A stretch of 64,000 nt of DNA. It comes from Sphingobacterium sp. LZ7M1. Its GTDB lineage: Bacteria; Bacteroidota; Bacteroidia; Sphingobacteriales; Sphingobacteriaceae. Location: NCBI RefSeq assembly GCF_024296865.1, contig NZ_CP101134.1, positions 620,001 to 684,000 of the forward strand, read 5' to 3'. The translations under genes were made by a program, and so were the position numbers. Position 1 is the first letter of the stretch; each line of letters starts with the position of its first letter. Of the stretch, positions 36,531 through 45,678 are shown piece by piece. Below the pieces are notes generated by a model. The model made no database searches. It was not told the DNA's origin and saw only the letters and a list, made by a program, of their open reading frames with translations.

Positions 36531-36561
36531 CGAAATTTGGCTGACAGAGCTGAAAATGATA

Positions 36562-36587
36562 GGGCAGAATATTTTCTGCCCTTTTCT
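36562..36587 (+). terminator. terminator after ferritin
   Basis: GGGCAGAA (36562-36569) with TTCTGCCC (36574-36581), loop TATT, followed by TTTT. Confidence 0.88.
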
Positions 36588-36777
36588 ATTTATTGATTAA
36601 CTGATTGGAATCATGCCATTCCATTCTTGTTTTCTTATGCTGCATGGAAATACTATTGGATGCTTCGGTTTTTACTTCTTCATTTTTCCTTTCTTCAATT
36701 TTCACAAAGGAATGGAAGTAGGGAATGAGAGCCATTAGAAACGTGCTGAGATATTTGAACAATATTTTGAATAGCAT
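36586..36777 (-). CDS. possible small protein with N-terminal hydrophobic segment
   Basis: A 63-residue reading frame starting 12 bp after the stop of the upstream gene on the same strand. Residues ~1-24 (MLFKILFKYLSTFLMALIPY) form a hydrophobic helix, followed by a charged tail. No family recognised. Position at the end of the GntR/ABC operon is the main support; it overlaps the ferritin terminator at its 3' end, so it could be spurious. Confidence 0.4.
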   Translation of the reverse strand: MLFKILFKYLSTFLMALIPYFHSFVKIEERKNEEVKTEASNSISMQHKKTRMEWHDSNQLINK

Positions 36778-36789
36778 GGTTTCTTTAAT

Positions 36790-37566
36790 TTATTTGGGCC
36801 TTCTGGAATTGTAATAATCCAAGTTTCCTGAAAGGACCAATGATTTCAAGCGTTTATCTTCTGGGTATTTTCCAACGATAATATTGCTGAGCCCTTGTAG
36901 ATCGGCATTCAGGGAGTCTATATGGTTATTGTTAAAAACTTCCAGCAGCCCATCATTCAAGGTAACATCAAGTTTGTTGAAGCTGAGATTATCAAAGGTT
37001 ATTTTCGATTTACCTGAGATTTGCATGCTAAAAGGATTGCTGAAATTTTGGCTTTCCCTGGAATAATTTCGAATTTTTAATGAGCTATTCTTGAGAACGG
37101 TAATTTTGTTGAGGCCTTTGGCAATACTATCCGTAGGGATGATCTCGATAGATCCTTTATAATGCTCTAGGGTCAAACCGTAGGACTCCTGAGGGTTTAA
37201 GGTAAGTTCAACCCTCGAATAAACTTTCTGGCTTAGGGTGACCTGTAAGGTATCGCCAATTCTTTTATGATCAAAATTGATAACTTGATTACTTTGCTTT
37301 ACGGAAATTTGTGTTGTATCCGCATATACAACTGATAGGAAGGCACCTTTATCATATCCGATAATCTTAATGTTCTTAATGCCATCTAGGGATACTTTTT
37401 CCATTTTATCTGTATTGTCGAAGTTTTTGACAAAAGCTGAAACTATATCGCGGGGTTCATGGCTTAAGGGATCTGCAAAGACAACGCCTTGCAGCGGTTT
37501 TATGACTAAGCAGACCAACCATAGAATAGCAAGGGCAGTAAACAATAATATATTTGACTTTTTCAT
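36790..37566 (-). CDS. single-pass envelope protein of unknown function
   Basis: A 258-residue protein with one N-terminal hydrophobic segment (~6-24, ILLFTALAILWLVCLVI) and a soluble part predicted to be rich in beta strands (KNIKIIGYDKGAFLSVVYA, LKIRNYS, LDVTLNDGLLEVFNNN, IDSLNADLQGLSNIIVG). The repeated strand-turn pattern is reminiscent of the head-GIN/DUF2807 fold, but I cannot confirm this. It starts 2 bp after the GntR regulator stop, so it is part of that ABC operon. Confidence 0.72.
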   Translation of the reverse strand: MKKSNILLFTALAILWLVCLVIKPLQGVVFADPLSHEPRDIVSAFVKNFDNTDKMEKVSLDGIKNIKIIGYDKGAFLSVVYADTTQISVKQSNQVINFDHKRIGDTLQVTLSQKVYSRVELTLNPQESYGLTLEHYKGSIEIIPTDSIAKGLNKITVLKNSSLKIRNYSRESQNFSNPFSMQISGKSKITFDNLSFNKLDVTLNDGLLEVFNNNHIDSLNADLQGLSNIIVGKYPEDKRLKSLVLSGNLDYYNSRRPK

Positions 37567-37568
37567 AA

Positions 37569-37922
37569 TTAGTTCGATTTATAGAGTTCGATTAATTCTT
37601 CTTCCGTAATCTTCAACAGTTTCGCAGTCTGGAAGAATTTGGGAGCTTCTACCTGGATGAAATTTTCCTTCTTTTCCTTGAGGATGATCTGAATGGCATT
37701 TTCAGCTACAAATAGGCCAAGTCCTCTTTTATTGAAAATAATTTCATCTTGCTGGAGCTTGTCATATGCTCTCATGACGGTATTGGGGTTTACTTCCACA
37801 GAGGAGGCAAAGTCCCGGACAGAGAGGATCTTCTCTCCGACCTGCCATTCATCTTTAAGGATTTTCTCCATGACGATGTCGATGATCTGCAGGTATATGG
37901 GTTTATCTGATTGAAACTGCAT
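37569..37922 (-). CDS. GntR-family regulator, YtrA subfamily
   Basis: A 117-residue regulator: N-terminal winged helix (~1-75, DKPIYLQIIDIVMEKILKDEWQVGEKILSVRDFASSVEVNPNTVMRAYDKLQ) and only a short C-terminal helical part. Lack of a ligand-binding domain is typical of YtrA repressors, which control ABC exporters and sit inside the operon they regulate. That is the layout here: ABC ATPase, permease, this regulator, unknown protein. An operator-like inverted repeat lies at the operon promoter. Confidence 0.92.
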   Translation of the reverse strand: MQFQSDKPIYLQIIDIVMEKILKDEWQVGEKILSVRDFASSVEVNPNTVMRAYDKLQQDEIIFNKRGLGLFVAENAIQIILKEKKENFIQVEAPKFFQTAKLLKITEEELIELYKSN

Positions 37923-38702
37923 CTAGACCTCCTTTTCCTTTAAAAAATAATAAAAACCGATATAGGTAATTAAGGCAGCCACATAGGTCGGTACCCAGCT
38001 GTAGAAGGTCATATAGGATAGGTTGGAAATATTATACGAATACCCATCCCAGATCCTAGAACTGATAAAAACTCCCAAAGCCACTCCTGTGAGCAAAATC
38101 GCAGCTGAAATAACTAGGCTGTATTTTCTGAAATATAGTGCAGCAAATAAAAAGTAGGGGTAAAATAAGAAGAACAATAAGGCCATCGGAGCAGATATGA
38201 TCGTGAAGCTGCCGTTATAAAAGATGCTGTATTTTGATATTTCAGTGTAGAGTTTGCCCTGGCGGTCTAATGCCGCTATAACCTCATCCCAATACTGTTG
38301 CCTGAAATATATTTCAATGATATAATTGAGACCAAGGATAATGAGGTAATTATAGAAGAGAATGAATAGCCCGATCAATAGGTAAGCAGTTAGTTTCTGC
38401 CAGGAATTCATCGGAATAGTGAAATCATAACTTTTATAGAATTGGTTGGAAATAAAGGTTAAATGAATGAAAGGCAACCCTACAATCAATGCAACGCTCC
38501 ATCTGATATTAGTGCTGTCAACAAGATTGATTAACATATTGTCATTGATTTCGGTTTTAGGCGACAACAAGTAGGTTGATAGGTCATTGCTAATAAATAT
38601 CAAGCATATGGAATAGGATATGATGGCAATAACTGGAATCGAAATCAACAAGTATCGATGCGAAGCAAAAATGCTGTTTAGATATTGGGAAACTGTCTTC
38701 AT
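37923..38702 (-). CDS. ABC transporter membrane protein (permease)
   Basis: A 259-residue integral membrane protein with about six hydrophobic helices (e.g. ~17-38, ~70-85, ~105-130, ~165-185, ~192-215, ~232-252). No named permease family is evident, but its ATG overlaps the stop of an ABC ATPase by 4 bases and a YtrA-type regulator follows at once, so it is almost certainly that ATPase's membrane partner. Substrate unknown; YtrA-linked exporters in Bacillus respond to cell-wall antibiotics. Confidence 0.82.
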   Translation of the reverse strand: MKTVSQYLNSIFASHRYLLISIPVIAIISYSICLIFISNDLSTYLLSPKTEINDNMLINLVDSTNIRWSVALIVGLPFIHLTFISNQFYKSYDFTIPMNSWQKLTAYLLIGLFILFYNYLIILGLNYIIEIYFRQQYWDEVIAALDRQGKLYTEISKYSIFYNGSFTIISAPMALLFFLFYPYFLFAALYFRKYSLVISAAILLTGVALGVFISSRIWDGYSYNISNLSYMTFYSWVPTYVAALITYIGFYYFLKEKEV

Positions 38703-39517
38703 AATTCTATTGGTTTAGGGTTGTTGGTAAAAGCATTAAAGAGGAATTCAATGTCCAATTTGGATTCGGATTCTGAATGGTTATGCACTAAATAATAAGA
38801 TCCAGAAAGTTCTTCCTGTACATAAAGCGCCTGTTCAGCATCTGCAGTTGATTTGCTGACCTTGAGTTTTTTGGATAATTGATAGATGTTTTCATCTAAA
38901 ACCAGGCTTCCACTTTTCATGATCATCAAATGATCAAATAATACATCTACATCACGGATTTGATGGGTTGCAATCAGGAAGATTCGGTCTTCATTGATAA
39001 ACTTGCTGAGTAATTTTCTGAAGACTGCCTTAGAAGGGATATCCAATCCATTGGTTGGTTCGTCCATCAACAGGACCGAACTGTTGCAGGCTAATGCAAA
39101 AGAAAGATGGACCTTACGGTGCTGTCCTAATGAAAGTGCTCTAAGCCTATTGCTGATCGGGATATTAAACTCCTTGATACAGTCCAAATACTGTTGATGG
39201 TCGTACTTGCTGTAGAACGCACCATACAGTTTTCCGAATTGTTCGATCCCAAGATCAGGTAATTTGCTGTAATCTGGGAGAAAATAAACCTCATTGAAAT
39301 ATTCGGCGATCCGTTCTGAACTGAAATGTCCTTTGAATTCGATGCTTCCATCCTTTGGTATCAACATGCCGACGATAAGCTTCAGTAAAGTGGTCTTGCC
39401 CTCACCGTTTAACCCCAATAAGCCATATATGCTTCCGGGTTTTAAAGTTGTGTTTATATTCCAAAGAATATTCTTGTTCGGTTTATAATAATACGATAAT
39501 GATTTAATGGTTAACAT
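38699..39517 (-). CDS. ABC transporter ATP-binding protein
   Basis: A 272-residue ABC ATPase starting at ATG 39517 (MLTIKSLSYYYK); a longer in-frame opening to 39670 runs through the promoter and operator and is rejected. Walker A GLNGEGKTT (~35-43), signature LSLGQHRK, Walker B SSVLLMDEPTNGLD and the H-loop ATHQ are present. The C-terminal ~60 residues form an extra domain as in CcmA/YtrB-type exporters. First gene of the operon. Confidence 0.93.
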   Translation of the reverse strand: MLTIKSLSYYYKPNKNILWNINTTLKPGSIYGLLGLNGEGKTTLLKLIVGMLIPKDGSIEFKGHFSSERIAEYFNEVYFLPDYSKLPDLGIEQFGKLYGAFYSKYDHQQYLDCIKEFNIPISNRLRALSLGQHRKVHLSFALACNSSVLLMDEPTNGLDIPSKAVFRKLLSKFINEDRIFLIATHQIRDVDVLFDHLMIMKSGSLVLDENIYQLSKKLKVSKSTADAEQALYVQEELSGSYYLVHNHSESESKLDIEFLFNAFTNNPKPIEL

Positions 39518-39529
39518 AGAGTATTGTTT

Positions 39530-39555
39530 TAGTGTATTAATGTGGTAGTACACTA
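39530..39555. promoter_or_regulatory. YtrA-type operator
   Basis: Inverted repeat TAGTGTA (39530-39536) and TACACTA (39549-39555) with a 12-bp spacer. It lies directly downstream of the -7 box, covering the expected start site, a position that would block transcription. The AGTGTA/TACACT arms match the operator type described for YtrA regulators as I recall it. Confidence 0.72.
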
Positions 39556-39585
39556 CAAATATACAATCGTATTTATGATCTGCAA
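39556..39585 (-). promoter_or_regulatory. complete Bacteroidota promoter of the YtrA-type ABC operon
   Basis: On the minus strand: TTG at 39585-39583, 19 bp spacer, then TATATTTG at 39563-39556. Both elements and spacing fit the consensus TTTG-N19-21-TAnnTTTG. It is the best-supported promoter in the window. Confidence 0.78.
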
Positions 39586-39644
39586 GAAAAAAGTGAAAAT
39601 ATTTTGAGTGATAAGGTTGTAGCGTAGAGGGGATTGCAGAAAAA

Positions 39645-39675
39645 ATGGGCAGAATTCTCATTCTGCCCATTTTTA
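39645..39675. terminator. terminator downstream of the M28 lipoprotein gene
   Basis: ATGGGCAGAAT (39645-39655) and ATTCTGCCCAT (39660-39670) form an 11-bp perfect stem with loop TCTC; T-runs follow on both strands. Confidence 0.88.
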
Positions 39676-39694
39676 TATTTTTTGCTCAAATTGC

Positions 39695-41281
39695 TTATTG
39701 TGCTGGAGCTGGAGTTTTATCTACGACTAATTTTTTGTCGCGGTTAGCGATTTCCCAAGCTGTATGGAAAACTAGTTTTTCGCGTTTAGCCATCATTGGG
39801 AAGTCGATTTTATCCACGGTATCATTTGGTGTATGATAGTCTGGGTGTAATCCTGAGAAGAAGAAAATCACTGGAATACCATGTTTGGCCAAGTTGTATT
39901 GGTCAGAGCGGTAATAGATACGCATAGGATCCTTAGGATCATCATACATGTAATCTAATTCCATTTGCGTGTAGTCATTATTGGCTTTCTCATTGATGGC
40001 CTTCAATTCCGAACTCAACATATCTGATCCAATAGCATGGATGTAATTGTGGTTTCCGTTCAAGTGCTTATCATCTATACGACCGATCATATCCATATTC
40101 AAACAGGTTACTGTGTTGCTCAATGGGAAGATCGGGTGCTGAGAGTAATAATTTGATCCTAATAGACCTTTCTCCTCCGCAGCAAATGCCATGAACAGGA
40201 TTGTCCTTCTAGGACCTTTGCCATCTTTTTTTGCTGCTGCGAAAGCTCTAGCCAATTCCATAACACCTACAGTTCCTGAACCGTTGTCATCTGCACCTGG
40301 GAAGAATGTGCCATCAGGAAGGATTCCGTCATGGTCATAGTGTCCAGAGATAATCACAACTTCATCTTTAAGGTCGGTTCCTTCGATTAAACCTAGTACG
40401 TTAGGGTCATGGAATTCCTCTTTCTTAACGCCCATGGTAGCATCTACTGATGCTTTAACATCAAATGAATTTGCTTTTCCTGTATTATTGATCGATTCTT
40501 TGACTTTTTCTACAGTAGTGTTTTTAGCTGCTAAGATTTGATTGGCAGTTTCCACAGTAATGTTTGCTACTGGGATATCCATGCTAGGTTGGTTGGTCTG
40601 GGTTTCATTAGATTTTAATGAAAAGCGACCTCCTGTCAAACGGTTTCCAAAACGGCTGATCATTTCTGCATTCTGAGAACTAACTGCCAAGATCATCTGT
40701 GGCTTAAGTTTGCTCAGTTCCTGGATTCTTTTGAAACGGCTTGTTGACCAATCAGAAGGTGTGGAAGTTCCAGAAATCAAAGAATTGCCGTCTTTGGTCG
40801 GTTCTCCTTCGTTGATGACCAATACCACTTTACCTGCAATATCCAAACCTTTAAGGTCATTGTATTTATCAGATTGGATACCGTAGCCTACGAAAACGAT
40901 ATCAGAAGCCTTGAAGTCTCTACTGTTGTTGTTGCCTTGGATAAATAGGTCCTTTCCATTTTCCAATGCTTTGTTGTTGATGCTGAATTTATCAACGATA
41001 TAGGATGTTCTTTCCAATGCTACAGGTTGGAAATAAGAACCATTTACTGCTGGTGTTAAGCCTAATTCTTTGAATACATTTGCAATGTATTCAACAGTTT
41101 TTTTACCGCCTTCTTGCCCAGTTCCACGTCCTTCAAACTCGCGGGAAGCAAGAATGGTCAGGTGTTTTTTAGCCGACTCTTCGGTTAAGAGGTCAGCATA
41201 TTTCTTTTGATTTGCTTGTTGAGCTACCGAACAGCTAAAAAGCGACGGTATCAAAAAAGAAAGAATAAGTAATTTTTTCAT
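39695..41281 (-). CDS. M28 family metallopeptidase lipoprotein (long type)
   Basis: About 528 residues. Signal peptide with lipobox LFSC and Cys17, without acidic residues after it. An N-terminal region (~30-120), a PA-like insertion (~130-300), then the M28 zinc domain: SGHYDHDG, PGADDNGSGTVGVMELA, AFAAEEKGLLG and CLNMDMIGR, with FFSGLHPDYHTPND at the end. Resembles aminopeptidases of the glutamate carboxypeptidase type. The start at 41281 avoids a 10-bp overlap with rpiB that the upstream GTG/ATG start (41308) would impose. Downstream gene of rpiB. Confidence 0.9.
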   Translation of the reverse strand: MKKLLILSFLIPSLFSCSVAQQANQKKYADLLTEESAKKHLTILASREFEGRGTGQEGGKKTVEYIANVFKELGLTPAVNGSYFQPVALERTSYIVDKFSINNKALENGKDLFIQGNNNSRDFKASDIVFVGYGIQSDKYNDLKGLDIAGKVVLVINEGEPTKDGNSLISGTSTPSDWSTSRFKRIQELSKLKPQMILAVSSQNAEMISRFGNRLTGGRFSLKSNETQTNQPSMDIPVANITVETANQILAAKNTTVEKVKESINNTGKANSFDVKASVDATMGVKKEEFHDPNVLGLIEGTDLKDEVVIISGHYDHDGILPDGTFFPGADDNGSGTVGVMELARAFAAAKKDGKGPRRTILFMAFAAEEKGLLGSNYYSQHPIFPLSNTVTCLNMDMIGRIDDKHLNGNHNYIHAIGSDMLSSELKAINEKANNDYTQMELDYMYDDPKDPMRIYYRSDQYNLAKHGIPVIFFFSGLHPDYHTPNDTVDKIDFPMMAKREKLVFHTAWEIANRDKKLVVDKTPAPAQ

Positions 41282-41298
41282 TATCGATTTTAAATTGG

Positions 41299-41736
41299 TT
41301 ATGCACAAGAAATTTTGTTCACACGGTTAGCATGACGGCCACCTTCGAAGTCTGTTGTCAAGAAGGTGCGAACAATACGTTTTGCTAGGTCAAGATCAAT
41401 AAAACGAGCTGGAATACAAACGATATTTGCATCATTGTGTTGACGAGCTAGGGCTGAAATTTCCTCCAACCAGCAAATTGCAGCACGAATGCCTTGATGT
41501 TTGTTAGCTGTAATGGCAACTCCGTTTGCACTGCCACAGATCAAGATGCCTAACTCATTTTCTTTGCTCTCTACACTTGAAGATACAGGATGTGCAAAAT
41601 CTGGATAGTCAACAGAATCTGCAGTAGCAGGACCGAAATCCTGAACAGTATAACCTAATTCATTTAAGAATGTGATTAATGCTGTTTTATATTCAAACCC
41701 AGCGTGATCACTGCCAATTGCGATTTTTTTAGACAT
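41299..41736 (-). CDS. rpiB: ribose-5-phosphate isomerase B
   Basis: A 145-residue sugar isomerase interconverting ribose-5-P and ribulose-5-P. KIAIGSDHAGFEYKTALI at the start, the phosphate-binding GSANGVAITANKHQGIRAA and HNDANIVCIPARFI are RpiB signatures. It follows tatC by 6 bp and precedes the M28 lipoprotein by 18 bp, so the three are likely one transcript. Confidence 0.95.
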   Translation of the reverse strand: MSKKIAIGSDHAGFEYKTALITFLNELGYTVQDFGPATADSVDYPDFAHPVSSSVESKENELGILICGSANGVAITANKHQGIRAAICWLEEISALARQHNDANIVCIPARFIDLDLAKRIVRTFLTTDFEGGRHANRVNKISCA

Positions 41737-41742
41737 GATGTA

Positions 41743-42615
41743 TTATTTTGTATTATAAAATTCTTTTTCTGCAAGTTCCTTCGCTTTTTTAACATTCGCC
41801 GAAACCATGATGCTCAATTCGTATAAGATAAACATTGGAGCACTTACCGTCAATAACGTGATAACATCCGCTGTAGGGGTGATGATAGCTGCAATGACCA
41901 AGATGATCACAATGGCATATCTACGGCTAGCACGCATAAACTCTGGGGTCATGATTCCTATCTTAGATAGGATAAAGATCAGGATAGGAAGCAAGAAGAT
42001 GATTCCACAACCTAGTGTTAAAGTCGCAATGGTCGATAGATAAGAGTCTATTGTAATCTGGTTCGTGATTTCATCACTTAATGATACGTTTGCAAGGAAG
42101 TTAACCGACAAAGGAACCACGATATAGTAGCCGAATAACGCGCCTATCACGAAGAGCACTGTGGCGTAGAACACAAAACCTCTAGCCGATTTTCTTTCAA
42201 CATCGGTCAAAGCCGGTTTAATGAATAACCAGATTTCGAATAGGAGGTAAGGGAAGCCCAATGCAACAGCCATCAATAGACAGGAGTTGATCTGAAGCAT
42301 AAACTGACCCGCCAATTCCGTATTGATGATATTGAAAGGAATCTTCTCTACACAGAAACCTTCCAGGTTCAAGGCCGCCCCAACCTTACACATCATTCTA
42401 TAGGTCCAGAAGTCCAAGTTCTTCGGTCCCATGATGATCTGATTGAAAACAAAATCGTAAAATGTAAATGAAAGGATCGCAAATACGGTAATAGCAATTA
42501 CAGAACGGATGATGTGCCACCTTAGGATTTCCAAATGATCGAAGAAGGACATTTCAGCCTCGATGTTCTTTCCTTTATTCTTGATTGCCTCTATGAGTTT
42601 GATATTCTTGGACAT
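41743..42615 (-). CDS. tatC: Sec-independent protein translocase TatC
   Basis: A 290-residue inner-membrane receptor for twin-arginine substrates. EMSFFDHLEILRWHIIRS near residue 19 is the conserved cytoplasmic motif and LLFEIWLFIKPALTDVERKSARGF is a further signature; six membrane helices follow. The insertion between helices 1 and 2 (~75-105, GPKNLDFWTYRMMCKVGAALNL) is usual in Bacteroidota. tatA is not beside it. A predicted Tat substrate is encoded at 26362-27357. Confidence 0.96.
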   Translation of the reverse strand: MSKNIKLIEAIKNKGKNIEAEMSFFDHLEILRWHIIRSVIAITVFAILSFTFYDFVFNQIIMGPKNLDFWTYRMMCKVGAALNLEGFCVEKIPFNIINTELAGQFMLQINSCLLMAVALGFPYLLFEIWLFIKPALTDVERKSARGFVFYATVLFVIGALFGYYIVVPLSVNFLANVSLSDEITNQITIDSYLSTIATLTLGCGIIFLLPILIFILSKIGIMTPEFMRASRRYAIVIILVIAAIITPTADVITLLTVSAPMFILYELSIMVSANVKKAKELAEKEFYNTK

Positions 42616-42657
42616 GTAGTTTTAATGCGGTGATCTAATCGTAAGAAAACAAAAATA

Positions 42658-42679
42658 CCATTCTTCTCTCGAAGAATGG
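42658..42679 (-). terminator. hairpin terminator after accC
   Basis: CCATTCTTC (42658-42666) and GAAGAATGG (42671-42679) pair with loop TCTC. On the minus strand TATTTTTGTTTT follows. It separates accC from tatC. Confidence 0.85.
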
Positions 42680-42705
42680 CATGTTTTGTATATGTAAAGT
42701 AAATT

Positions 42706-44067
42706 TTATACAACCTCCTCATCAGGATACTCCGTAAGGTCGAAAGTTTCCATGAATTTAGTCGTGAAATTACCTGCCCTAAAGTTCGGGTCACGCATTA
42801 AACGAAGGTGAAGTGGAATGGTTGTTTTTACGCCTTCAATTACGAATTCACTTAACGCACGCTCCATCGTATTGATAGCCTCTTCACGAGTTTGGGCTAC
42901 ACAAATCAATTTCGCGATCATGGAATCGTAGTTAGGAGGGATAGTATATCCTGAATAAACATGCGTATCTACACGCACACCATGACCCCCTGGTGAGTGG
43001 AAGTTGGTAATTTTACCTGGTGACGGACGGAAGTTGTTGAACGGATCTTCCGCATTGATACGACATTCGATTGCATGCATGGTTGGCTCGTAGCTCTTAC
43101 CAGAGATCGGAATACCTGCTGCAACCTTAATCTGTTCTTTGATCAAGTCGAAGTTGATTACCTCTTCAGTAACTGGGTGCTCTACTTGGATTCGTGTGTT
43201 CATTTCCATAAAGTAGAAGTTGCGGTGTTTGTCAACCAAGAACTCGATTGTTCCAGCACCTTCATATTTTACAGCTTTGGCACCTAAGATAGCAGCTTCA
43301 CCCATTTTAGCGCGCAATTCTGGCGTAATGAATGGAGATGGAGCCTCTTCAACTAATTTTTGGTGTCTCCTTTGGATAGAACAGTCACGCTCAGAAAGGT
43401 GACATACTGTTCCATATTGGTCACCGATTACCTGGATTTCAATATGGCGAGGATCCTCAACATATTTCTCTAGGTACAAACCGTCGTTTCCGAAGGCAGC
43501 ACCAGACTCTTGACGAGCAGAATCCCAAGCATTTTCAAAGTCTTCATCTTTCCAAATGATACGCATTCCTCTACCACCACCGCCGGCAGTAGCTTTAAGG
43601 ATGACAGGGTAACCCATATCTTTTGCAATTTGCAAACCAGTTTTTACATCTGGCAACAAACCTTCAGAACCTGGGATAGTCGGAACACCAGCTTTCTTCA
43701 TGGTCTCTTTGGCAGATGCTTTGTCTCCCATTTTTTCAATCTGTTCCGCTGTAGCACCGATGAATTTGATGCCGTACTCAGCACAGATAGCAGAAAATTT
43801 AGCGTTTTCGGATAAGAAACCATATCCAGGGTGGATTGCATCAGCATTTGTAAGTTCTGCTGCAGCAATGATATTTGGAATATTTAAATAGGAATCTTTA
43901 CTAGCAGGAGGGCCGATACAAACAGCTTCATCCGCAAAGCGAACGTGTAAACTATCACGGTCAGCAGTTGAATAAACTGCAACACTTTGAATACCCATCT
44001 CTTTACAAGTACGGATAATTCGAAGTGCAATTTCACCTCTATTTGCAATTAATATTTTTTTGAACAT
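42706..44067 (-). CDS. accC: acetyl-CoA carboxylase, biotin carboxylase subunit
   Basis: A 453-residue ATP-grasp carboxylase that carboxylates the biotin on AccB, the first step of fatty acid synthesis. [37 protein letters not shown] (glycine-rich ATP loop), [12 protein letters not shown] and [14 protein letters not shown] (catalytic Glu/Arg region) are all present. 67 bp behind accB on the same strand; accA/accD are not here. Confidence 0.98.
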   Translation of the reverse strand: MFKKILIANRGEIALRIIRTCKEMGIQSVAVYSTADRDSLHVRFADEAVCIGPPASKDSYLNIPNIIAAAELTNADAIHPGYGFLSENAKFSAICAEYGIKFIGATAEQIEKMGDKASAKETMKKAGVPTIPGSEGLLPDVKTGLQIAKDMGYPVILKATAGGGGRGMRIIWKDEDFENAWDSARQESGAAFGNDGLYLEKYVEDPRHIEIQVIGDQYGTVCHLSERDCSIQRRHQKLVEEAPSPFITPELRAKMGEAAILGAKAVKYEGAGTIEFLVDKHRNFYFMEMNTRIQVEHPVTEEVINFDLIKEQIKVAAGIPISGKSYEPTMHAIECRINAEDPFNNFRPSPGKITNFHSPGGHGVRVDTHVYSGYTIPPNYDSMIAKLICVAQTREEAINTMERALSEFVIEGVKTTIPLHLRLMRDPNFRAGNFTTKFMETFDLTEYPDEEVV

Positions 44068-44134
44068 AATACTCTTTGATGTAACACTTTATCTCTTAGC
44101 ACAATAAAAAAAGTTTCTGGAATTACTCCAAAAA

Positions 44135-44617
44135 CTAACTAGGGTCTACTAAGAATAAAGGTTGGTCGTATTCTACAGGTTGAGCATCATTTACTAAAAT
44201 CTTCACGATTTTACCTGATACTTCAGATTCGATTTCATTGAACAACTTCATTGCCTCAACGATACAGATAACCTTTCCAGGTGTAACATCATCACCTACA
44301 TTCACAAATGATGCTTTGTCTGGTCCTGGAGAACGGTAAAATGTTCCGATAATTGGAGACTTAATAGTGATATATTTTGAGCTTTCATCAGCAGCAGGTG
44401 CCTGAGCTGCAGGGGCAGCAGCAACTGGTGCCGGAGCCGCAACTGGAGCAACTGCTTGAGCAACCTGAGGTGCTGGAAGTGTTGCCGTTACGTAAGTAGG
44501 CTCTTGATTAGTCTTTATCGTAATTTTAAAATCTTTCTCTTCGATCGATACTTCATTCACGCCCGATTTGGAAACGAATTTGATAAGATCTTGAATTTGT
44601 TTAATATCCATACTCAT
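44135..44617 (-). CDS. accB: acetyl-CoA carboxylase biotin carboxyl carrier protein
   Basis: A 160-residue carrier. The biotinyl domain (~82-160) contains EAMKL with the biotin-accepting Lys124; [19 protein letters not shown] includes the thumb typical of bacterial BCCP. An Ala/Pro-rich flexible linker occupies ~48-77. It lies between fabH and accC. In-frame second Met two residues in makes the exact start uncertain. Confidence 0.96.
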   Translation of the reverse strand: MSMDIKQIQDLIKFVSKSGVNEVSIEEKDFKITIKTNQEPTYVTATLPAPQVAQAVAPVAAPAPVAAAPAAQAPAADESSKYITIKSPIIGTFYRSPGPDKASFVNVGDDVTPGKVICIVEAMKLFNEIESEVSGKIVKILVNDAQPVEYDQPLFLVDPS

Positions 44618-44683
44618 ATGCTAGTAGGTTTGTTTAATAATTTTAAAAAATAAATAGCTATAAAGGTAATAATAAAATGCAGA

Positions 44684-45673
44684 TTAATACGCCCATCTTA
44701 AATAAATAGAGCCCCAAGTAAACCCGCCGCCAAATGCTGCTAAGATTAGGTTGTCTCCTTTTTTAAGCTGGCTTTCCCATTCCCATAAACACAATGGAAT
44801 GGTGCCACTGGTAGTATTACCGTATTTTTGAATGTTTACCATTACTTTTTCCTCAGGTAGTCCAGCACGTTCTGCTGTTGCATCGATGATACGCTTGTTC
44901 GCCTGATGAGGAACTAACCAATTAACATCTTCCGAGGTCAATTTGTTTCTCTCCATCACTTCAACAGCTACATCAGCCATATTGGTCACGGCAAATTTAA
45001 ATACTGTACGTCCTTCTTGGTAAGCGTAATGAAGGCCAGCGTCTACCGTTTCATGAGTCGCCGGGTTCAACGAACCACCGCCTTTAATGTTCAGGAACTG
45101 TCCGCCAGATCCGTCTGTTTTTAATACAGCGTCGATCAGGCCATTTCCTTCTTCATTTGGTTCCAGTAATACTGCTCCACATCCGTCTCCGAATAGGATA
45201 CAGGTATTTCTGTCTTTATAATTGACTACTGATGACATCTTATCGCCACCAACAACCAATACTTTTTTGTGTTTTCCAGATTCAATGAATTGAGCTCCCG
45301 TGGTCAATCCGAATAGAAATCCCGAACAAGCTGCTTGAAGATCAAAACCCCAAGCTTTTTTAGCTCCAATTTTGTCTGCCAAGATATTTGCTGTAGCAGG
45401 GAATAACATATCCGGCGTACTGGTACAGAAGATTATTAGGTCGATATCTTCAGCAGAAATCCCTCTTTTCTCCAATAGGCCATTTACTGCTGGCACGGCC
45501 AGGTCAGAAGTAGCTTTTGTTGGATCTTTTAATATTCTTCGCTCACGGATTCCTGTGCGGGTTACGATCCATTCGTCGTTAGTGTCTACCATTGTTTCCA
45601 ACTCCTTGTTGGTCAGGATGTAGTCCGGAACGTAACCATGTACTGCAGTAATAGCTGCGTGAATTTTAGACAT
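44684..45673 (-). CDS. fabH: 3-oxoacyl-ACP synthase III
   Basis: A 329-residue condensing enzyme starting fatty acid synthesis from acyl-CoA and malonyl-ACP. The triad is Cys116 (LQAACSGFLFG), His256 (VPHQANKRI) and Asn286 (QKYGNTTSGTIP). 5 bp downstream of plsX, the classic rpmF-plsX-fabH order. KASIII in Bacteroidota may prefer branched primers; specificity cannot be read here. Confidence 0.97.
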   Translation of the reverse strand: MSKIHAAITAVHGYVPDYILTNKELETMVDTNDEWIVTRTGIRERRILKDPTKATSDLAVPAVNGLLEKRGISAEDIDLIIFCTSTPDMLFPATANILADKIGAKKAWGFDLQAACSGFLFGLTTGAQFIESGKHKKVLVVGGDKMSSVVNYKDRNTCILFGDGCGAVLLEPNEEGNGLIDAVLKTDGSGGQFLNIKGGGSLNPATHETVDAGLHYAYQEGRTVFKFAVTNMADVAVEVMERNKLTSEDVNWLVPHQANKRIIDATAERAGLPEEKVMVNIQKYGNTTSGTIPLCLWEWESQLKKGDNLILAAFGGGFTWGSIYLRWAY

Positions 45674-45678
45674 ATATT

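Noticed and set aside
39517..39670. N-terminal extension of the ABC ATPase
   Set aside because: It would translate the promoter, operator and a terminator; the family start at 39517 fits.
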